Shown in pieces: positions 1-11,000 of a stretch of DNA of 64,000 nt. The first letter of the stretch is position 1. The number at the start of each line of letters is the position of its first letter. The notes below the pieces were generated by a model. It searched no databases, was not told where the DNA came from, and saw only the letters and a program-made list of their open reading frames with translations. The position numbers were made by a program, and so were the translations under genes. The DNA lies in NCBI GenBank assembly GCA_025267735.1, contig CM046303.1:53523403-53587402 (forward strand), in the 5' to 3' direction. The DNA comes from Mactra quadrangularis (lineage: Eukaryota > Mollusca > Bivalvia > Venerida > Mactridae).

Positions 1-548
1 ACCAACAATTTAGCAACATAATTTTTTATGGCGAACTTTAACCTAATTTTTGAGCAATACTCATTTAAGTTTATTGTATGGAAGGTGATAGATATAATCC
101 AAAGACTAGAAACAATACTATATACAATGTACGCTAGTCCTGTATGTTAAAGACCCTAATTTCTCTTTCAACTCGATGAAATACTTCACTAAAACCAGTA
201 CATATAGCAGTAAAACATATGTTTCATCTGACTACAAGTAAGGCTACACCCCCCATTTTTAGCAAGGTAACTACTCCCCTGCAGTCTTCCAGAAGTGTAG
301 GGATAACTTGAAGAAAAACAAAGCTTTTTTTCCTTTGCTATCCCCAGCATTGCCCCAGGGGTGGGGGTTACTCGTGTGTAAGAAAGTTATGGGGTTACTG
401 GTGCATAAGTAAGAGGAACGTTATCGGAACAATAAACCATTAAAACAGGAACAATTGTAATATTATTTATCAATTATTTTATTAATATTTTAACACACAA
501 TTCTAGTATATAACACACAGTCATCTTTAACAATGTATCAAACAATTA
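1..548. other. no gene seen
   Basis: AT-rich sequence with a short GC-rich patch near 335-370. No coding or RNA feature recognised. Confidence 0.6.
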
Positions 549-1207
549 GGCTGGTATTCCATTCATACGGGAGCGCGACGTGAACGTTTAGCGTGAAACT
601 TGAACGTGAGGCGTGAGTTTTCACGCTCACACTATTCCATTCATCTTGTTAGCGAGAATACAATGGGAACTTTAATGTATGGTTAGTCATCCCTTATGGC
701 ATGATAATTTAATAGTTGAATTTTGTTATTACAACAGAATTGTCATATGAATGCTTGCAAAAACTACACACACTTAAATTAACATTGTTTTGCAACTGAA
801 ATTAATTTATGTTAGGTATACCTTTCAAGCCAAGAATTTTAAGGGTCAGTAATTATCTGCAATGTGTTCTGTTCTGCAACGCCAGGTCTTTGATGTCCAT
901 GTTCCTGTACTCGTTTAAGGACTTGTCTCACAGAACAGGGCATTTTTAATGGCTTCAATAAGTTTTTCTGCTGCATCTTGCATAGATAGAGGACCTTTGG
1001 TGGCTTCACTTTCGTTAATGCCGGGCATGAACATGAAAAATCACTACATGTAGCCATGGGTTTCACGCTCGGGTTACATGGTCACATGTCATAAATTAGC
1101 GTTTCAAGCTAATATGGAATACATACAATAGAAAATCGTGTGTTTGATTTTTCACGTTCGCGCTTCACGTGCACGCTACACGTTCCCGTATGAATGGAAT
1201 ACCGACC
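549..1207. mobile_element. non-autonomous PIF/Harbinger-like element
   Basis: Terminal inverted repeats share GGTATTCCATTCATACGGGA near both ends, with further inverted similarity inside. TTA lies directly outside each end (546-548 and 1208-1210), the 3-bp target site typical of PIF/Harbinger. A 75-codon minus-strand open frame at 839-1066 is not recognised and is too short for a transposase. Confidence 0.75.
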
Positions 1208-1210
1208 TTA

Positions 1211-1754
1211 GACAGTAAACGTAATTACTCCAACAAGTAAAAAATCTATATTTACAAGGTAGGACAAATCAGGACATTATCAGATTAAAATACATTGAGT
1301 CAATAGACTACATATACTGCCCTTTATCCTAATTAAAACTATTTTTTATATTTGTGTACTTTGAACATCATAATTTACTACAAGAAGACTCAATTTGTAG
1401 AAAATATTGAATTGTAACAGAAAAGATGAAAAAAAACATTCAGCTCTCTGAGAGACAAATTTACTTGTGGTGGCAGTGGTTATTGATTTAATAAAGGGAA
1501 ATAACTGCTGCTGGGAGTTTGGGGTTTTCCATGCATATAGTACAGTTACCACAGAGTACTTTCCAATGAGAAATTTAACCTTTTAGTACTATGTACACAT
1601 ATTTTCTTAAAAAGCAGTTAAAGATTATAAGTAAAGTATGCCTGGTATAAACCCCCATTAAACTTGAAAACCAGATATAGTCTACAGACAGATTAAACAG
1701 AATATTTCCTATTGTCATAGATGTCATTGCATACATTTATATAATGCACTTTAA
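1211..1754. other. no gene seen
   Basis: AT-rich sequence; open frames here are short and lack coding character. Confidence 0.55.
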
Positions 1755-2052
1755 TTGATTTACTTTTACACTTATTTTTAATGCTGTGTCAACACAATAT
1801 TTTTAGGTTATTTTACGACATGCAGTGCACCTAACCTAGCTTTCCTGGACCCATGTCTATAACCAGTACTCACCTACCCTTGCACAAGGCCGGAAATTTC
1901 TCTACACACCTTATTAACGGAGGAAAATCAACATAACTGTCAAGTTTTCACAAAAGGGTATAACCTCCGGGTGTGGGATTCAAACCAATATCCCCTTCGG
2001 GACACTAGATTCCAAATCCAGGCGCCCTATCAACTTCGCTACTGACCCAGGT
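1755..2052 (-). mobile_element. tRNA-headed SINE, family 3
   Basis: On the minus strand it starts with a tRNA-like head (GGTCAGTAGCGAAGTTGATA; B-box-like GGTTTGAATCC) and runs into a tail shared with 33175-33449, 42517-42675 and 49005-49105. Diverged copy. Confidence 0.7.
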
Positions 2053-3560
2053 TAATGCACTTTACTAGAACAGCATTGGACTAGTCAAGAGTCCTATCAA
2101 AAAATCTATAAATAACTACCGGTATATGCTGCCGTCTTAGAATCTCCAAACATTGCACAGGGGTCATGTTAACTTAAGATGACCTTTGAGTCAATCAATC
2201 AATGCATAGCTAATAGCTAGAAGAAAAATTACATAATTAGCATAAAAAATTAAAATTTCTGATTCTAGAAAAGTTGCACAGACTTGCACAGAAATCAGTC
2301 AATTAAATTTGACTTTATAAAAAACCTGAAGAATAAAAGTAGCACTATTTGTTGAGTAAGAAATACCAGATCACAGACACCATTGGAGTGATTCCCATAA
2401 ATTTGCCTATCAGAAGAATGATTATATTCTTAAAAAAACTGTCAAAACAATCATTCCAATGGCACATTTTGGTACAAACAACACAAGTGATAGGTAACAT
2501 AAATAAACAAAATATAATCTCTAGACTATACATAAAACTTTCTTGTTTTGCTCACCTTACATTCAATATCAAATCATAGGGATTTAAGCCTGTCTGAAAC
2601 AACCGACACCTTAAATCTTTTATAGTAAGTCATTGTCTCAATCCACTAGCCTGAGTCCCAGGACTATAGAAAATATAGCCATAGAGTGTGGCTAGTTGAT
2701 AATTTTGATATTTACTATGTAACATAATACACTAGGTTAGTGCTTGAGAAATTTATAGGCAATGACTGATTTGACATAAAATGAACAATAAAATGTTCAT
2801 AATATATAATACTTATACAATCCCTTTGGAGTAAATTCGGACATAATATGTATAAAATTTAATTGTCTGTTGTTAAAAAAGATACTAAGATTTTCTATCA
2901 TAACTCTTCATTCAGTTTCAAAACACATGTATTTTCTAACAAAAAAGTTAACATGATACGTAACCATTAAAGAATACAAAAAAACATTTACACATACAAA
3001 AATCTATGTTGAGTATAATATTACGAAACATTTTGGATATAAAATATTTCAGTTATATTCAAATACAAAAATTCTAACATCAATATACAGTGAAGTTCAT
3101 AAAAACTATTCTACATTTTGCTAATATAGATAAGTAATGTCATATCATTGACCCAGCCCTCTTAGATTCAAAGTAACAATTTGACTTTTATATTTATGAC
3201 AGAATTTCCTTATGCCGATGAACAGTCATAAATGAAATAAGAAACTATGATAAATTATTACAATACAATATATTTTTCATTCATTACAAGTTAATAATTT
3301 TACAATGATGAGATCTATAAACAACATTATATTAATGAAGTGACATATTGTCTCCCTTTGATAAAAAATGGAATCATTAATTTGTACCACTTAGATATAA
3401 TTAATACAATTTAAAAAATAATTTGACATTATGAAAACACTAGAAAAAAAATTAGATACTAATGTTATGAGAATTTTTTTATATATTTGCTATAGGAAAT
3501 CCATGTATTACTTCAATCCGTTTACATGTCAGCATTATTTTATCTATACATGTTAGTTAT
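2053..3560. other. AT-rich, no gene seen
   Basis: No convincing coding frame, RNA gene or named repeat. Confidence 0.55.
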
Positions 3561-3565
3561 CTTGT

Positions 3566-3832
3566 TTGCACATTAATGTTACATTATTTTATATGTATAT
3601 GTATGTTACATTGTTTTATAAATACATGTATGTTGCATTATTTTATATATACACATATGTGCATTATTTCATATATACATGTATGCTACATTGTTTTATA
3701 CATACATGTATGTTACATTATTATATATGTGCACATTTGTTACATTACTTTATATATACATGTGTATTGTATTGTTTTACATGTACATTCATGTTGTATT
3801 ATTTTATATGTGCACATATATTACAAGATTAA
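3566..3832. repeat. degenerate 33-bp minisatellite, about 8 units
   Basis: Units alternate tgttacattattttatat with atacatgta or gcacat. Rich in alternating purine-pyrimidine (atacatgtat, gtgcacat). Produces two spurious overlapping plus-strand open frames. Confidence 0.85.
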
Positions 3833-4324
3833 CGTAACGTCATTTTTCCGCGAACATATGTTGTACGTTATAATTATTACGTCATCATTATTATTGTTAT
3901 CCTGATGAAGGTGTAAACCGAAACGCGTTGATCACAATATAGTATATCAAAAGTATTATACGTGTTGTTGTTGATTCATTGTCATTTTATGAGAAATTTT
4001 CGACAGTCATAAACAAAGTTTCGTATAAGAAGAATTCTAACTTACAAAAGGTAAATGTGTTAGTTTATCAAGAACTGGATAAATGAAATGCATTAATAAT
4101 GTAGGGAATTGATAAATTTTTATTCAGCTGTCAGCGCATATGTCTACTCTGCAGTTTTAAATACTATATTATCCATAATGAGTACAAAAGTACTAAAGTA
4201 AGTATTTAAAACAGCAGGGTTAATGTAATGCACCACTGACAATTGAATAAATTTACCAATATACATGTAGATATACCCCCACATGCAGACACAGTCAATC
4301 ATGTAACTTACAGTTTACATATCT

Positions 4325-4715
4325 ATAAGATATAGAGGATATTCGTCAACTTTGGTGTAAGATCGATTTTTATTTCATTGAGTGAGCTCAGAAAACATAT
4401 TTTCACAAGTGGCATAGCCACGAGTGAAAATGTCACATTCTGAGTTCACGAGTTGAAATAAAAATCATCTTACACAAAAGATGACGAATATTCTGTTTCT
4501 TTCATGCTTAGTTTGGCGTTTTATTTGATGTATTTTACACAAATTATAACTTAACATCATTTCTAATCCAAGATGACCTCATTTATCCTCTAATATGACG
4601 TCATGAACGATGAAAATATAAGGTTATATTTTCACTGCTATGAAAATATAAAATTTATATTTTCATCGTTTATTTTCATCGAATAACGCGACGTTTCACC
4701 GTAAAACATGAAAGA
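4325..4715. mobile_element. foldback element, family F, full copy
   Basis: About 390 bp. Nested inverted repeats: the start gatattcgtcaactttggtg pairs with gatgacgaatattc; gctcagaaaacatattttca pairs with a later complement; a second hairpin is built on tgaaaatataa. Same family at 10459-10825 and as fragments elsewhere in the window. Confidence 0.75.
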
Positions 4716-7135
4716 AAATCACATTATTCAATACTGAAGGCAATCAGCTTATAAATAAATATCTCAGATAAAATCTCATTATAACAATCTCACTTAAACA
4801 CACTCTAACAACAAAAACAACAACAATACAGTGCCATAAATAATTTGCTATACACTTGTAAAAATTATTACCAACATGCTTCTAAAAAAATTGTTTTCAT
4901 AATGATTTATACATTTAAATTTCATTTCAGATGTTTTTACACATTATGATAATCACAAAAGATTGTAACATTTAAAGGGATATACAGGCAAATGACTCTG
5001 CAAAAAGTATAGAACCAAGTTCAGTCTTTAAAACAGTATTAAGAACGTAAGAAATCATTTACTAATAACATTTGTCACTTATAACATTCAACTGAATGAA
5101 TTAAAACATGTGGTATACACATTGTTGAAAACGAAAGTAGGTTACTGAGGGAATCACCAAGCTATTTATAGATTTGTTACATGTCGTACTTGCTGAAATT
5201 ATACATTTTCATTGGTCGCTTCTTGTCTTTTCAACATTCTTAGGCGGTTAGGATAACTTTTTAATAGAATTATAACAATGTTGCACAATAACAAGCTCTA
5301 GTATCTTCTCATCAGTAAATGTATATTTAACACTAATCTATTTTTAGCTAACCTGATCCACGTGGGTCTAGTTAGGAAACACCCCAAATATTACGAGAAA
5401 ATGAAGAAATATTTTGCCAAATAATATAACAGTGTGTCTGTTGCATTCACAGTTATAAAAAATAAAATTCAAAATCAGGAAATATGAAGTTGAACTTTTG
5501 CCTGTATATTCCTTTAATAGGAGAGTAATGGTACTTATACAATTGTAATTGTTAAACATGTACATGTATCTAAAGATATGTTTTTAATTTTGTAAATTTT
5601 TGGTAAAATTTAAAAACAAATGAAACATTTACAAAAGGGTAAAGCGTACTAATTTAATGGCACAGTACAAAAAAGTTATTTTAAATTCATCATAATCATA
5701 AAATTGAAGTAGTTCAATGCATTTATAAGAGGGGAGTTAAAACCAGATAATACAGATTTTGAATACCAAATTTCCATGATTGCTCTCAGTTTTCCATGAT
5801 ACATCAGAAACACGAACAGAACCCAAAACTAGTACAATTTGAGTTAAAATCATAGGTAATCAGCACAATTCTGAGTCAAGACAACTATACATACATCAGA
5901 CATTTGGACAAGTGTTTTGACATTACTGAATATTCGGTCCAGTGATCTCAGAAGAATCATTGGACCAAATCAGGTTTCATGGGACCGGAGGAAATCATCA
6001 AAATGTCAATAAGTCATGATTTATCATTGCTGTTTTCTGGTTGCTAATCAGTCATTACTATAACTTTTAACTGACAACAAACATCAAAATTAGTTCAATA
6101 CATACCAATAAATAAGGTAAAAGGGCCAATAGTTGTCCTAATTTTAATTAAAAAAAATTAACAGGACATTCAGACTGACTACGACAGATTTTTTCCGGGA
6201 CAGACTGGAATTTCACTGGTCAGGTCTGTCGGACAGGCGCTTTTCGGAATGTCTGACATACATATAAGATATATTACTTAAAATGATACTCGTTTTTTAC
6301 CCAAGTTCAATTTGGAGCCAGTTTCTGTATTACCACTATAATATATACCTGATAAGTAATCTTGTAATCAATTCATGTAATACAGATCTACGATACACAT
6401 AAGTCTAATAACACAAGTAAATTTAAGGCTACCTTTCATCCAACATGTTTCATATTCACAGAGTATACTCAGTATATACATAATAGTAATGATTAAATGT
6501 TTATATCAGGTATAAAAAAATCACAGTGATATAACAAAGGTTCAAAGTAAGATATGTCCATCATATGTAAACCTACTACAGCCAACGAAATTAGGATATG
6601 CAAATAGTTGTCCGAACAGGTTATTTAAGGAGCAATCATTTGTTCCACTTTTTTGTAGAGTTTTTGGTTGCCTTCACTAAAAGGTAGTTGTCCTGGACAA
6701 CTATGCACTAACTAATCTTGAAGGCTGCTATCACAAAAGGTAAAAACATAGGTTCAGTAACAATAAATACAAAAAAACTATACCATATCATGTCTCCATA
6801 ATGAAACATGTGTACCTGCAATATCATTGAACCATCAACAAATAGTAAAACACAGCTATAGTCAGACAATATTAACCTGAGCTTGACATTTATGCAAGAA
6901 TATATTAAACTAAGTATTTAGGGTCAATTTTTGTCTTTGTTTGTAAATCACACTTTATCGAAAGCTTTCAGCAAAATACAAGTGCAACAATATTGCAGAC
7001 TTACATATTTCCTTATAAACCAATGTGTCCAAAATTTAAGTACAATAATATGCCATGTTTACAAAATTGATTTATAGTCACATAGGTTATTATAAACATG
7101 TGTATAATCTAATACATGAATACTGAAACTCATGA
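4716..7135. other. no gene seen
   Basis: Downstream flank of ZZEF1. No coding sequence recognised. Confidence 0.55.
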
Positions 7136-7902
7136 TTTAATGTAACTGAAATGAGTTATTGTTATAATAAGGTAGTTCAAGCTAAGGTTAATATTGTCAG
7201 ACTATACCAACAACATCATTTAACAATCAAGTCCATAGTGAAACATGGGTACCAGCAACATCATTTAACAATCAAGTCCATAGTGCAACATGGGTACCAA
7301 CAACATCATTTAACAATCAAGTCCATGGTGAGACGTGGGTCCCAGCAACATCATTTAACAATCAAGTCTATGGTGAAACATGGGTACCAGCAACATCATT
7401 CAACAATCAAGTCCATAGTGCAACATGGGTACCAGTAACATCATTTAACAATCAAGTCTATGGTGAAACATGGGTACCAGCAACATCATTTAACTATCAA
7501 GTCTATGGTGAAACATGGGTACCAGCAACATCATTTCACTATCAAGTCCATAGTGAGACATGGGTACCAGCAACATCATTTAACTATCAAGTCCATAGTG
7601 CGACATGGGTACCAGCAACATCATTTAACTATCAAGTCCATAGTGAGACATGGGTACCAGCAACATCATTTAACTATCAAGTCTATGGTGAGACATGGGT
7701 ACCAGCAACATCATTTAACAATCAAGTCCATAGTGCGACATGGGTACCAGCAACATCATTTCACTATAAAGTCCATAGTGAGACATGGGTACCAGCAACA
7801 TCATTTAACCATAAACTTCATAGTGAAAACTTAGAAACCGTTAATTTACATTAAGACAAAGGTACAAGTACAACCCTTGAAGTACCATGTCTACAGAATT
7901 GT
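7136..7902 (-). other. probable 3' UTR of ZZEF1
   Basis: Non-coding sequence after the stop. No AATAAA lies close by on the minus strand; an ATTAAA at 7136-7141 is a possible poly(A) signal. If it is used, the 45-bp minisatellite lies in the mature 3' UTR. Low confidence without RNA data. Confidence 0.35.
7203..7832. repeat. 45-bp minisatellite, about 14 units
   Basis: Direct tandem units with core accagcaacatcatttaac, then aatcaagtccatagtgagac and atgggt. Units differ at a few sites (cca/cta, aac/cac). Because 45 is divisible by three, spurious open frames arise. It lies about 70 bp past the stop codon. Confidence 0.95.
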
Positions 7903-8031
7903 CTAACTAGATTTAATTTTTCCAGCAGCTTCTTCTTGAGATTTTTTTCTGCGTAAAGCAGCCAGTGTTAATTCAGTAGCTAAATTGTTATGTCCTATCA
8001 TTACACTGACTGCTGCAATTCTTTGTATTCC
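7903..8031 (-). CDS. ZZEF1: ZZEF1 exon W46: C-terminus and stop
   Basis: GIQRIAAVSVMIGHNNLATE, then LTLAALRRKKSQEEAAGKIK, SS and TAG at 7903-7905. Basic C-terminal tail. Confidence 0.9.
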   Translation of the reverse strand, partial: GIQRIAAVSVMIGHNNLATELTLAALRRKKSQEEAAGKIKSS

Positions 8032-11000
8032 CTGAAATAAATACAAGTTTTTAATAAATTGAAATGGGAAATGGGTTCAATCAAGGAACCAAAAAAACCT
8101 ATTTATTGTTTTATGGACTGACTTTGTAATCCCTTACTGACGGAGATTTAAAATTTCTAAAAAATATTGATCCAGACACTGCCAAGGAGACTCAGTAAAC
8201 TAGATTATGTCCGCCTACTTTTGGCAACAATGTAGGACTCTCCTAATGATTAAAGCCCCACAAAATGTTTATATAATCTGTTTCCTCAATGATCTAACAT
8301 TAAAGCTGATTTCTATGTCAATATAACAGACAGCAAACAACCACTACAACCTATGGAAAAATATCTGAGGCTATAGACGTAAGATCTCTTGACATCACAC
8401 AGGGGGTCATGTTCAGGTGACCTTTGTGTTGACCAATCAATGCTTTCATCTAGAAAAACACAATAGTACTGATACTTCACAAATTTCTATTTTTAGATCA
8501 GGTTCTTCAAGCCTTTTGGCAAAGCATGCTATTCATGGGGGTGACCGATTCCTTGCAATTTATGTCATGAATATTATTAAATATTGTAAAACAAGAAAAA
8601 TAATGTGGGAGCTACATTAAAGCTGGATTTTTTCGCAGATGGGGAATGTTGAGAACAAGTTTACGTTGTTACAAAAGAAATGCATTTGATAAATTGCTTA
8701 TAAGGAGGTTTACAAAGGGCAATAATGAATCTTGAAGGAAAAAAGAGTTTCAGTAACTATATATATTAGTATCCTTTTGTATCTTATCAGAGTATTTTGT
8801 CGGTATTTGACTCAGATGGCATAAGACATAAAAAACTATCAATGAAAAAATAGAAAACAAATGGTATGAAATTGGAGAGTGAATTTTGTTAAAATGAAAT
8901 CTTGTATGGCAAATGGTGAAATTGTCGAAACAATTGGCAGGAAAATGTGAATGGAAAATGCCAATGTACTTGCTATTGGATAGATTAAAAATATGACTGG
9001 AAAATGCCAGTGAACTTGCTATAGGAGAGATTGAAAATATGACAGGAAAATGCCAGTATACTTGCTATTGGAGATCTCCAACATACTGAAAACTTTTACG
9101 TAAAAATACAAAGGGAAATAATCCATAATTAAGCCAGGTAGAGTTGCGGTTACTTTCTAATTCTTTTCAACAGAGGGTATGTAATTTTTGTATGATATTT
9201 CGTAAAAATCTAACTATAAATGGCAGAGATAGCCAACAATTTGAAAACTTTAACACAAAAATTACAAAGGGAAATAATCTATAATAAAGTCAGGTAGAGT
9301 TGCGGTTACTGTCTAATTCTTTTCAATAGATAGTATGTAATCATTGTATGAAATTTCATAAACATCTAACTATAAATGGTAGAGATATCAAACAATTTGA
9401 AAACGTAAAAATTACAAAGGGAAATAAAAAGTAAGCTAGGTAGAGTTGTGGTAACTGTCTAATTCTTTTCATCACATGGTATGATATCATTGTATGAAGT
9501 TTAGAAGAGATCTGACTATAAATGGCAGAAATATATGATACATAAAAACTTAAACACAATTGTTTACGACACAGACGCAAGCCCGCCCAACCGCCTGCTG
9601 GCCCTGGTTTTGCCAAACTGTTAGCTGAATTATTTCGTTGAAAAATCCTGCTAAGTTGCTAACAAACAAGTTCATGAGAGAGAATGTTAGATCTGGTTTT
9701 ACTTAGACTATAAACAACCACTTACCTGCGAAACAGCTAATTTCAACTCTGATACATCTTGCATCATGAGTAAATATTCATTGACTATATCCCATTCCTT
9801 TAAAAATACAATTTATGACATTCTTTTAAAATCACTTATTGTGTCCATATGAATGATAAAAGATGGGCCAGTGTAAAACTAGTCAAACTAAATAGTGAGT
9901 AAAGAGGAGGATGTAGACTAGTTTCCTGTTGATCCATGGATATGCTTTTCATACAGATACATGTAGAACATACTTATTTAAGGCAATAATGGAGTAAAAA
10001 TCTGTATTTCATCCTACTTTAGTCTTTGTTTTAAATTTTCTGGAGCACTAGCCTGGTTTATAATGTTATACAAAATGTATAATCAAGAGCGAAATTATGA
10101 AATAAGTAATATTCATGGCCTGGAATAATTATCACTTTTCCAACTAGTGGGTGAAGGCAATGAATGTATTTTGATACAATTAATAATTCCCTATTTAAAG
10201 CTCCATTTCAAACAATTTGTACATATGCAATTTTACTCTTAAGAAAACTTATCAGCATACATTTAATGGTTTTGGAAAAATGATAAGACAAGTTGGTCAC
10301 CTAAAAATAACACACTTGTCATTTTTTCGGAAAGATTGACTCATAAAACTCATAAAAAAACTCATAAAATTCAAACTTATAATAAATAAACACATTCACC
10401 TTATCCTTCTTCCCTGAAGGAAAGATAAACATAGGAGAAAGACTGCTACACAAAAACATATAGAGGATATTTGTTGACTTTGGTGTAAGATAGATTTTTA
10501 TTTCACCAAGTGAGCTTGAATATATTTTCACGAGTGGAGTAGCCACAAGTTAAAATGTTGTTTTCTGAGTTGAAAAAAATTTCTTACACCAAAATTGGCA
10601 AATATTCTGTTTCTCGCATGCTTAAATCTGTGTTTTGTTAAATTACACAATTATAACATGACATCATTTATTCTCCATGATGACATCACTTATCTTCTAA
10701 GATGACATCATTTTTAAATGAAAATTTAAGAACAAATTTTCACAACAATGAATATATAAGACTTATATTTTCATCGTATATATTTTCATCGATTAAGATC
10801 ACATTTCACCATAAAGCATGACAAGAGCAGTCCAGGGACAGCACACTCAACTTTTTGAGTATTTTGTTCATGGCAAGGCTTATCTTTAAACAAAAATGTT
10901 TTCAAGACAGGACACGTTTTTTTCGAAGTCAACCTAAAAAGGAAAAATTAACAATAAATGAAACCAACTTACAATAGCTAGATTTTCCACTTGTAAGAAA

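Noticed and set aside
3901..3930. cctgatgaaggtgtaaaccg followed by aaacgcg resembles a hammerhead ribozyme core
   Set aside because: CUGAUGA and GAAA are present with a short stem II, but the stem is out of register by one base and I found no matching stem III with a cleavage triplet on either side.
1..7135. A second gene downstream of ZZEF1
   Set aside because: No open frame with coding character or splice-consistent exons on either strand.
7151..7834. Two plus-strand frames with repeated YQQHHLTIKS
   Set aside because: Product of the 45-bp minisatellite, antisense to the ZZEF1 3' region.
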